From contig NZ_CP049916.1 in NCBI RefSeq assembly GCF_011578285.1, positions 1,178,001-1,242,000 of the forward strand: a stretch of DNA of 64,000 nt, given 5' to 3'. The position numbers were made by a program, and so were the translations under genes. Shown here piece by piece: positions 57,033 to 64,000 of the stretch (the first letter of the stretch is position 1; every line of letters begins with the position of its first letter). The DNA comes from Acinetobacter lanii. GTDB lineage: Bacteria; Pseudomonadota; Gammaproteobacteria; Pseudomonadales; Moraxellaceae. Under the pieces are notes generated by a model. It was not told the origin of the DNA, did not search any database, and was given only the letters and a program-made list of their open reading frames with translations.

Positions 57033-59555
57033 ATGAAAAATTCTTATTATCTTGAAAAATTTTATGCTTTTATCCCGATTTCATTGCTTATTTTAACGCC
57101 TGAAGTAGTTTTTGCTCAGAACTCCAAGGATCAGAAAGAATTTGATCACAAACGTGAAAATATCGTGGTTGCGATCAAACAAGGGCAAGTAGCGTCAGGC
57201 TTGCAGCAGTTGAAATTCCTCCATCAACAACAGCCACATGACCAAAAGGTATTGGCTGATTATCTATTATTGTCATTACAACATCATTACTTTAAGCCTG
57301 AAGACGATAAATTGCTGAGTCACATTCAGTCCTCAACTTTTCCTCAATATGCACAAATTCCATTGATTAAAGGTTTGCGTGATCTGAAAAAATTTACTGA
57401 GGCATTGAGATTAACCGATGCCTTTATTGCGGTGACACCAACTCAAGCTGTGGTGGTGAAGGAGCAGGTCAATCATCTTCGGGATTTAAAACTACTCAGA
57501 GCGTTGTTGTTGGCGGAAAATCAACAAAAAGATTTGGCAAAGGCTCAGCTAAAAGATGTAGCTACAGATCAACTGAATCTAGACCAACTGATTCAGTTGT
57601 CCTACGCCTATCGGCTGGTCGGTCAACCGATTTATTCTTTAACCCTGATGCAACGGGCACAGCAAACAGCACCGAATGCAGCAAAAGTACAAGCTGAATA
57701 TGCCAATGTGTTATTGGCATTGGGTGCCAATCAGCAAGCGATGAATGTGTTAAAGCAACAGCCTGAGTTGAAGGTTGATCAAGGTGTACAGCAACAAGCA
57801 GTGCTAGCACAGTTTTCCGAAAATATTCGCGATGCGATCAAAAATCAAAAGTATTTATCACGCCAAGGTGAAACGGATTTATCTAGTTTTCAACAGTTAG
57901 ATCAAGTACTCGCTCAAGCTGAGAGTGTGAGAAAGCAGTTTCCGATCGGTACGCCTTTATACAATCGTTTTCAGTACGAATACATTTATGCTTTGAGCTA
58001 TCGTGGACGATATCAAGAGGCAATCGATACAGCGACGGCTCTAAATCTTGGTGTTGGTCAGATGCCTGCCTATGTCCGACATGCGATCGCGGATGCGTAT
58101 TTAGCCCAAAAAAAACCAGCGCAAGCAGAACGGTTGTACCGTTCTTTGCTGACTGAAAAAAATTATGCAGATATGAATCTGTATAGCGCTTTGTATTATG
58201 CCTTGATTGATCAAGAAAAATATCAACAAGCCAATCAGTTCATTCAGCAAGTCGACAAACTGATTCCGACCTTTCAGTACAGTTTGGCAAAAGGGGTCGA
58301 CAAAAGAGTTCATCCCGATCGTGCTGATTACTTGGGTCTAAAGGAAACCGCACATGCTTATGCCAATCAATTGAATTTGGCGGAAAACAATCTTAAAGAC
58401 ATGACCGAAAAGTCGCCCAATAATGAAGACTATTTAAATGCATTGGTACGTGTGCAACGTTGGCGAGAATTACCTGAAACAGCACAAGCGACCTTGAGCC
58501 GTTTAAATGGACTTGAGCCAAAGTCGAAAACCACAAAAATTAATCAAATGCAAAATGATCAAGCGCTTGGAGATATTCAAGCGTGGCGTGAGCAGGCCGA
58601 ACAACTGCATTTGTTTTATCCGACCGATAGTAGTGTGATTAAAAGTCGTAAAGAGTTGTTTGATCGCAATCGTTTTTCCATTTCTCATGACACTCGCTTT
58701 TCGAAAAGTGAAGCCAATCAAGATCAGGTTTTAGAAACTTTGAAAGGCTCTAAAGACATTGAATCATCGACGCGTATCAACTCACCGTGGTTCTCAGACA
58801 ACTACCGTGCCTTTGCTCAGTATGACGACCGAATGGGGGATTATCGTGATGGCAAAATCCATGATCAGCGCATTGGACTCGGTGCTGAATGGGAGTCAAA
58901 ACGTAAATCACTGAGTGTGATGGCTTCTCAACAAATTGATGGTGATCGTGCAGGTTTTGATATTGATTGGAAACAGCATTTAAATGATTTTTGGAGTTAT
59001 CAACTTAACTTCACTACGCAAGCACCCGTTCCGTTACAAGCGCTGAAGCAAGATCATGATGCTAAAGGGTATGGGATTGGTTTGAATTGGCAAGCCAATG
59101 AATCTAAGAAGGCGGGACTGCAATATCAAGCGACAGACATTAGTGATGGCAACCTGCGCCAAGAACTGAGTGCGTCTTATCGTCAAACTTTATTTTTACA
59201 GCCACACCATACGACACGTGGTGGCATCTCTGCCTATTACGGCAAAAATAGTACCGATCAAGTGCCTTACTTTAGCCCTAAAAGCAGTTATAGCGTTGGG
59301 GTAGATTTGAATCATGACTGGTTAACTTGGCGCCAAGATGAACAGTCGCTGACCCAACAGTTTGCAGTGAGTACAGGATTTTACGATCAAAGCCAGCACA
59401 GTGCCAAAGCCATATTTGATCTGCGTTATTCACACCTATGGCAATTGACCCGAACTTGGGGACTACGTTATGGCGTTGGCTGGAATATGCATCCTTATGA
59501 TGGCATCAATGAAAAACAATGGTATGGCAACTTCGGTTTTGAGGGGCGTTTCTAA
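57033..59555 (+). CDS. pgaA: Poly-beta-1,6-GlcNAc export porin PgaA
   Basis: An 840-residue outer-membrane protein that exports PNAG. A signal peptide ending at VVFAQ is followed by a periplasmic TPR superhelix (about residues 30-500, repeats such as ALSYRGRYQEAIDTATAL) that binds PgaB and de-acetylated polymer. The C-terminal beta-barrel, from about residue 555, ends in NFGFEGRF with a terminal phenylalanine. The start is uncertain: TTG at 56985, GTG at 57021 or ATG at 57033, none with a strong ribosome-binding site; the ATG gives the neatest signal peptide. It is the first gene of pgaABCD. Confidence 0.92.
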   Translation: MKNSYYLEKFYAFIPISLLILTPEVVFAQNSKDQKEFDHKRENIVVAIKQGQVASGLQQLKFLHQQQPHDQKVLADYLLLSLQHHYFKPEDDKLLSHIQSSTFPQYAQIPLIKGLRDLKKFTEALRLTDAFIAVTPTQAVVVKEQVNHLRDLKLLRALLLAENQQKDLAKAQLKDVATDQLNLDQLIQLSYAYRLVGQPIYSLTLMQRAQQTAPNAAKVQAEYANVLLALGANQQAMNVLKQQPELKVDQGVQQQAVLAQFSENIRDAIKNQKYLSRQGETDLSSFQQLDQVLAQAESVRKQFPIGTPLYNRFQYEYIYALSYRGRYQEAIDTATALNLGVGQMPAYVRHAIADAYLAQKKPAQAERLYRSLLTEKNYADMNLYSALYYALIDQEKYQQANQFIQQVDKLIPTFQYSLAKGVDKRVHPDRADYLGLKETAHAYANQLNLAENNLKDMTEKSPNNEDYLNALVRVQRWRELPETAQATLSRLNGLEPKSKTTKINQMQNDQALGDIQAWREQAEQLHLFYPTDSSVIKSRKELFDRNRFSISHDTRFSKSEANQDQVLETLKGSKDIESSTRINSPWFSDNYRAFAQYDDRMGDYRDGKIHDQRIGLGAEWESKRKSLSVMASQQIDGDRAGFDIDWKQHLNDFWSYQLNFTTQAPVPLQALKQDHDAKGYGIGLNWQANESKKAGLQYQATDISDGNLRQELSASYRQTLFLQPHHTTRGGISAYYGKNSTDQVPYFSPKSSYSVGVDLNHDWLTWRQDEQSLTQQFAVSTGFYDQSQHSAKAIFDLRYSHLWQLTRTWGLRYGVGWNMHPYDGINEKQWYGNFGFEGRF

Positions 59556-61660
59556 TGAAAAAACGATTTAGAGCACCCGCACTGCAAAATCAACTGCCAT
59601 TCAACATGCGCTTTACAATTAAATCATTCATTCAACCGCATCCAATGACATTCAATAGATTAAAAAAAAGTTTAATGAAACAAACCAACCTTTCAAATTG
59701 CTGTGAAAAGACCAGTTCATTTGATCCATCAGCAATGCAGAAAAAAACGAATTTTTCTTTTATGCAAAAAATTGCTCTATTCCTCGGTTCACTTGTGATG
59801 AGTGTTTCGATGGCACAGGCAGAACCGAGTCAAAAAGATCATTTGCCTGAAAATACCTTTATCGGGTTGACCTTTCACAATGTACGAGATGATGTGTTAA
59901 AGCAGGGAGACAAGGACCTGTATGCTATTAACACCAGCAACTTGGTGCAATATTTTGAATGGTTAAAACAGTCCAAATGGCATCCGATCAGTTTAAAAGA
60001 GATCATGCATGCCAAACAAAGCGGTCAACCCTTGCCGGAAAACTCAGTGGTGATCAGTTTTGATGATGGTGCGCTCAGTGGTTACACCCACGTTTATCCT
60101 TTATTGAAGCAATACAAGATTCCGGCTGTATTTGCGATTGTGACCAGTTGGACTAACGGCAATACCCAAGCGCCATATGAAGCTTATGGTCAAGGCAACT
60201 TGATGAGCTGGGCACAAATGCGGGAAATGCAACAATCCGAATGGGTTGAATTTGCCAGCCATTCCGATGATTTACATAAGGGGATTTTGGCCAATCCTCA
60301 AAATAATCAGGAGCCTGCCGCACTGACCCATCAATATTTTCCTTTAGAAAAGCGTTATGAAACGGATCAAGAATATCAACAACGCATATTTCAAGATTTA
60401 GTGAAATCCAAAGCAGTATTAAAAAAAGAACTGGGCATCGACACGTTAGCTGTGATTTGGCCTTATGGCGCGGTCAGTCCGCAAGTGGAAAGAATTGCAG
60501 AACAAGCGGGCTATCCCTTGTCTTTTAGTTTAGGCATTGACAGCTTAAATCATAAGGATGATGGCACCTTTCAACGGGGACTGATCATGAACAATCCCAG
60601 TGCTGAAGATATTCGTCAGCAAATGACTGAGTTTGTGAATTATCAACATTTGGCCAATTTCGAACCTGTCCGCTCGATGGGTTTAGATTTAAAACAACTT
60701 GAAGCCAATAGCATTGATGAGGGTAATCAGAAACTCGGTTTAGCCCTTAATCAAATCAGTGCAGTAGCGAATAATGCCTTAATTGTAAATGTACTCGCTG
60801 ATGAAAATCAGGATGGAGTCTATGAGCATGCGTATTTCCCAACCCAACATTTAACCGTGGCGCAAGATCTCTTAAATCGTGTGGCATGGCAGGCACGAAC
60901 AAGGGTCTTTAATCGGGTTACGGCGAAACTACCGTTTTACCCTGACCCGAAACAGCCTTTATTGGTCTTAGATTTGGCTGAAGATTTGGTCAAAAATAAT
61001 AAGGGCATTGATGGGATTATGCTGAATGCGGATGACCGTTTGCAGTGTTTATTGGAACAACCTACAAATACACAGACTCAAACGCTATCAGATCCTTGTC
61101 AGCAACAACTCAATCAATTGTTTGAGCTGAGTAAAGGCATTCATCAACGAACCAATCCTTATTTAAATATCAGTAACCATCAGAAATTTTCGATTCAACT
61201 GAATGTTCAACCAAGCAAAAACATTGCGGTACAACAGGCAGTGACCCAATTGCAAAAGAATTATTCGTTGATCAATTTTGAAATTGATTCGATTCATCAG
61301 CCACAGTTGTTTCAGTCATTTGTGAAAAATGTGGAAAAACTAAATCAGACCGATAAAGCCATGGTGATGGTGACCTTGAACAATCATCAGCTTAAAGACA
61401 GGCAACAGTGGCAACAACTGCAAAAAGATTTATTGCGGTTGCAGTCGGTCGGCGTGCAGAAAATCGGGATTTCTGAATACTCCTTTAACAATGCACTAAA
61501 TATTCATCAATATTTGTATAAGCCGATGAGCTTAAATCCAAGTCCATTGCTGTATCGTGACCCGTTTCGTATCGAACTCAAGCAAGAGGTTAAAGCGGAT
61601 ATAAAATCAGATACAAAACCAAATGTTACACCCGATATTAATCAGGGAGTGAAACCATGA
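59555..61660 (+). CDS. pgaB: Poly-beta-1,6-GlcNAc N-deacetylase PgaB
   Basis: This two-domain periplasmic enzyme partly de-acetylates PNAG before export. The deacetylase domain has FDDGALSGYTHVYP and the metal histidines in FASHSDDLHKG. The C-terminal glycoside-hydrolase-like domain (about the last 330 residues) includes GIDGIMLNADDRLQ and the end motif KIGISEYSFNN. The frame starting at 59555 (one-base overlap with pgaA) has about 60 extra residues before a signal peptide ending SMAQA; ATGs at 59735 or 59762 would give a normal exported protein. A short lysine/aspartate-repeat tail (KADIKSDTKPNVTPD) is unusual. The signal looks type I, unlike the E. coli lipoprotein. Confidence 0.92.
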   Translation: MKKRFRAPALQNQLPFNMRFTIKSFIQPHPMTFNRLKKSLMKQTNLSNCCEKTSSFDPSAMQKKTNFSFMQKIALFLGSLVMSVSMAQAEPSQKDHLPENTFIGLTFHNVRDDVLKQGDKDLYAINTSNLVQYFEWLKQSKWHPISLKEIMHAKQSGQPLPENSVVISFDDGALSGYTHVYPLLKQYKIPAVFAIVTSWTNGNTQAPYEAYGQGNLMSWAQMREMQQSEWVEFASHSDDLHKGILANPQNNQEPAALTHQYFPLEKRYETDQEYQQRIFQDLVKSKAVLKKELGIDTLAVIWPYGAVSPQVERIAEQAGYPLSFSLGIDSLNHKDDGTFQRGLIMNNPSAEDIRQQMTEFVNYQHLANFEPVRSMGLDLKQLEANSIDEGNQKLGLALNQISAVANNALIVNVLADENQDGVYEHAYFPTQHLTVAQDLLNRVAWQARTRVFNRVTAKLPFYPDPKQPLLVLDLAEDLVKNNKGIDGIMLNADDRLQCLLEQPTNTQTQTLSDPCQQQLNQLFELSKGIHQRTNPYLNISNHQKFSIQLNVQPSKNIAVQQAVTQLQKNYSLINFEIDSIHQPQLFQSFVKNVEKLNQTDKAMVMVTLNNHQLKDRQQWQQLQKDLLRLQSVGVQKIGISEYSFNNALNIHQYLYKPMSLNPSPLLYRDPFRIELKQEVKADIKSDTKPNVTPDINQGVKP

Positions 61661-62898
61661 GTACGGTTGAAGCTCTATTTTTCTTTGCCTTTTTATATCC
61701 TTTGGTGATGGCGTGGACATGGATGATTGGCGGGATTTGGTTTTTCTTTAAATATGAGTTCCGAGATCGAAGTTTACCTGTGCCCAGTCAAGAGGGCGCA
61801 AGTATTATCATCCCTTGTTTTAACGAAGATGAGCAGGTTCGAGAAACCATTCGCTATGCTTTACAGACACAATATCCCAATTTCGAAGTGATCGCCGTGA
61901 ATGATGGCAGTTCAGATCGAACCGCTGAAATTTTGGATGAACTGGCAGAGCAACATGAACGTTTGCGTGTGGTGCATCTTGCTAATAATCAAGGGAAAGC
62001 CTTCGCTTTGAAATCAGGTGCGATGGTGAGTCAATATGAATATTTGATTTGTATTGATGGGGATGCCTTATTGCATCCGCATGCGGTACTGTGGATGATG
62101 CATCATTTATTAAATTTCCGAGTCGTCGGTGCGGTGACGGGTAATCCACGGATTATTAACCGTTCAAGCATTTTAGGTAAACTCCAAGTCGGCGAGTTTT
62201 CCTCCATTATTGGTTTAATTAAACGAGCCCAGCGTACCTACGGACAAATTTTTACCGTATCAGGGGTGATTGCTGGATTCCGTAAAACCGCTTTGGCGCA
62301 AGTGGGCTTTTGGTCGCCAGATAAGATTACCGAGGATATTGATATCTCTTGGAAAATCCAAATGGAGAAATGGAAGATTCACTATGTCCCTCATGCGCTA
62401 TGTTACATCTATATGCCAGAAACATTTACAGGCTTATGGAAGCAACGTGTGCGTTGGGCGCAAGGCGGGGTTGAGGTATTAAAAACCTATTTGCCCAAAT
62501 TGTTCAAATTAAAATATCTCGGTATGTGGCCGGTTGCGATTGAATGTCTACTCAGTGTGATTTGGTCGTATTTAATTCTGTTCATTGTATTTCTATTTAT
62601 CAGCGGTTTTTTGATTGATTATCCAACTGCATTGCAAGTGCATTCACTGATGCCGCAGTGGTATGGCGTGATTTTAGCCATGACCTGTTTAATCCAATTT
62701 TTTATCAGTTTATGGATTGATAAACGCTATGACCATCAACGATTCTTTCGCAATTATTTTTGGGTGATTTGGTACCCGATTTTCTTTTGGGTGTTGTCGG
62801 TGACAACGACGGTAGTCGCCGTGCCAAAAGCACTGTTTAATCGAAATAAACGTGCACGTTGGGTCAGCCCAGACCGTGGTTTTAAAGGAGAAGAATAA
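61657..62898 (+). CDS. pgaC: Poly-beta-1,6-GlcNAc synthase PgaC
   Basis: A 413-residue processive family-2 glycosyltransferase in the inner membrane. It uses UDP-GlcNAc and needs PgaD and, in E. coli, cyclic di-GMP. Motifs are the nucleotide-binding NDGSSDRTAE, the DGDALLHP aspartates, TEDIDIS and the processivity motif QRVRWAQGG. Membrane segments flank the cytosolic catalytic domain at the N-terminus and at about residues 300-395. It has an ATGA overlap with pgaB. Confidence 0.95.
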   Translation: MSTVEALFFFAFLYPLVMAWTWMIGGIWFFFKYEFRDRSLPVPSQEGASIIIPCFNEDEQVRETIRYALQTQYPNFEVIAVNDGSSDRTAEILDELAEQHERLRVVHLANNQGKAFALKSGAMVSQYEYLICIDGDALLHPHAVLWMMHHLLNFRVVGAVTGNPRIINRSSILGKLQVGEFSSIIGLIKRAQRTYGQIFTVSGVIAGFRKTALAQVGFWSPDKITEDIDISWKIQMEKWKIHYVPHALCYIYMPETFTGLWKQRVRWAQGGVEVLKTYLPKLFKLKYLGMWPVAIECLLSVIWSYLILFIVFLFISGFLIDYPTALQVHSLMPQWYGVILAMTCLIQFFISLWIDKRYDHQRFFRNYFWVIWYPIFFWVLSVTTTVVAVPKALFNRNKRARWVSPDRGFKGEE

Positions 62899-63404
62899 TG
62901 TCCTTCAATCATCCAACCCAGATCGATCATGACAGTCATGCCATCGTCAGTGATCCAGAATTATTGGATCTGCCACAATATATTGACCAAGCTAAATTTG
63001 TACGCAATAAAAAAGGCCATCAAACCTTACAATTTGTCGGTTGGGTATTTTGGAGCTTTCTATTTATGCCGATATTCACGCTCTTGCTGTGGATTTTTCA
63101 AGGCAATCTAATTCGTAATTATATTTTTGCTGAAAAACTCAATGTGCAATTGTTAAATATCGCTTGGCTCGCCGTGTTGGTGCTAGTCTTTGGTGCGACT
63201 CTATTGTTGTGGGCGAGTTTTAACTGGATCCGCTTTCGTAAACATCATATCCAACCGATGATTGAAAATGTCAGCATCCAATCTTTAGCAAATTATTTAA
63301 AGATCAGCCCACAAGAGTTAGATGGGATGCAACATTCTAAACGGGTGGTGCTGTACTATGATGAAAATGGTGTGTTATACGATTATCAGATGAATCGGGC
63401 CTAG
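62898..63404 (+). CDS. pgaD: PNAG biosynthesis protein PgaD
   Basis: A 168-residue membrane protein with two hydrophobic helices (about residues 48-72 and 88-112) and an arginine/histidine-rich cytosolic loop (NWIRFRKHHIQP) consistent with the cyclic-di-GMP-responsive partner of PgaC. Sequence conservation in this family is low, and identification rests on position, length and topology. It overlaps the pgaC stop by one base and ends the operon. Confidence 0.9.
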   Translation: MSFNHPTQIDHDSHAIVSDPELLDLPQYIDQAKFVRNKKGHQTLQFVGWVFWSFLFMPIFTLLLWIFQGNLIRNYIFAEKLNVQLLNIAWLAVLVLVFGATLLLWASFNWIRFRKHHIQPMIENVSIQSLANYLKISPQELDGMQHSKRVVLYYDENGVLYDYQMNRA

Positions 63405-63437
63405 CTTCATCAGCAATCGCATTGAATTTATAAATAG

Positions 63438-63465
63438 AAAAAAGGAGCTGATCGGCTCCTTTTTT
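63438..63465. terminator. Bidirectional terminator after pgaD
   Basis: AAAAAAGGAGC/GCTCCTTTTTT perfect 11-bp stem with a 6-nt loop. Confidence 0.92.
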
Positions 63466-63490
63466 GTCTTTGACCATTTAACAGCATGAA

Positions 63491-64000
63491 TCAATCATAG
63501 GTGGTAATGATTACATCCACGATATGTTCAACGCCTTCCATACTTTGAATGGCATCCGGAGTGATTTTGACAATCGGCCATGTGATCAATTTGCAATTGT
63601 CACGCTGCAAGGCATTGTAATAGCTGTCCGACTTAAAAAAGACTTTTCGTTCACTGGCAGAGTTGGGCATCAATTGACGTTTCAGCCAAGTGTCCGCAAC
63701 TTGTGATTCAAGATAACGAATCGCCAACAGTGATTTAATTCGGTTGTTAAATAGGCGGCGGTTTTTAATCATTAAGGGATGTGAAACCAAGCGTTGCACG
63801 CCTTTTTCTGTATGCGGTAACACAAAATGCGGACGTATTTGAAAAACTTTGACAAATTCAGCCTGATCACAGATCAAGTTTAAGTGTGATACTGACATTT
63901 GATTGGCACCAATGATGGCGACTTTTAAGCCTGTAAAATCGGTGAGTTTAATGTTTTCTGCCGCAATCATTTTTCCGCTGTATTGTCCAAAGTATTCAGG
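63491..64000 (-). CDS. C-terminal part of a FAD/NAD(P)-binding oxidoreductase (truncated by the window edge)
   Basis: The frame stays open to the right edge, so the ATG at 63970 is internal and only the last 170 codons are visible. The first residues read PEYFGQYSGKMIAAENI and then TGLKVAIIGANQMSVSHLN, which looks like the end of a flavin-monooxygenase signature followed by a second Rossmann fold (GANQMS in place of a regular GxGxSG). The remainder resembles the C-terminal half of flavin-containing or Baeyer-Villiger-type monooxygenases. The family assignment is tentative; the rest of the gene would decide. Confidence 0.5.
   Translation of the reverse strand, partial: PEYFGQYSGKMIAAENIKLTDFTGLKVAIIGANQMSVSHLNLICDQAEFVKVFQIRPHFVLPHTEKGVQRLVSHPLMIKNRRLFNNRIKSLLAIRYLESQVADTWLKRQLMPNSASERKVFFKSDSYYNALQRDNCKLITWPIVKITPDAIQSMEGVEHIVDVIITTYD

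Noticed and set aside
1..64000. CRISPR arrays, prophage or insertion sequences
   Set aside because: No regularly spaced repeats, transposase, integrase or phage structural genes were seen; the only tandem repeats are the tRNA array and the 14-bp operator pair.

Overview
The window is a stretch of a low-GC gammaproteobacterial chromosome that looks like Acinetobacter. The supporting signs are the protein-level style of TsaD, PpsA, Fis, MnmG and the cytochrome bo3 genes, a complete pgaABCD operon next to ppsA/ppsR, a MetNIQ transporter with two MetQ proteins, and an orphan CYP153-type cytochrome P450. The species cannot be fixed by reading alone. Most of the window is core genome. I see no insertion sequence, prophage or CRISPR array; accessory material is limited to small islands of hypothetical genes and gene remnants.

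Layout. 0-9.4 kb: a 2-hydroxyacid dehydrogenase, a BepA-like periplasmic metalloprotease, a GFA-fold protein, the divergent rpsU-yqeY / tsaD pair, two hypotheticals (one DUF4385-like), a phytase-like esterase and a DUF815 ATPase. 9.6-12.0 kb: a patatin-like phospholipase overlapping a small eukaryotic-type protein kinase gene. 12.0-12.7 kb: a tandem Leu-Trp-Leu-Trp-Leu tRNA array. 13.2-18.8 kb: small hypotheticals, gloB, and a Fur-box-preceded TonB-dependent receptor with a small lipoprotein. 18.8-22.9 kb: methionine ABC transporter. 23.2-25.9 kb: AraC-type regulator divergent from the P450, with two identical 14-bp sites exactly 21 bp apart between them. 26-27.3 kb: a GNAT gene followed by the wreck of a second copy. 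27.3-32.9 kb: purD, purH, fis, a DUF3426 zinc-ribbon protein and prmA, lacking the dusB gene usually found beside fis. 33-36.8 kb: a BASS-family transporter, a small secreted protein and mnmG.

37.4-42.4 kb holds the most interesting unit: a WYL-domain regulator divergent from a tight operon of circularly permuted ATP-grasp ligase, alpha-E protein, transglutaminase-like peptidase and the proteasome homologue Anbu. This is a known but functionally unresolved neighbourhood, predicted to make and cleave a peptide or peptide tag.

42.5-64 kb: alr, dnaB, rplI-rpsR-rpsF, cyoABCDE, a GYF_2/RDD membrane protein, divergent ppsA and ppsR (PEP synthase and its regulatory kinase/phosphatase), pgaABCD (poly-N-acetylglucosamine biofilm polysaccharide) and the C-terminal part of a flavoprotein-like gene that runs off the right edge. 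Rho-independent terminators punctuate most transcription units and support the operon calls.
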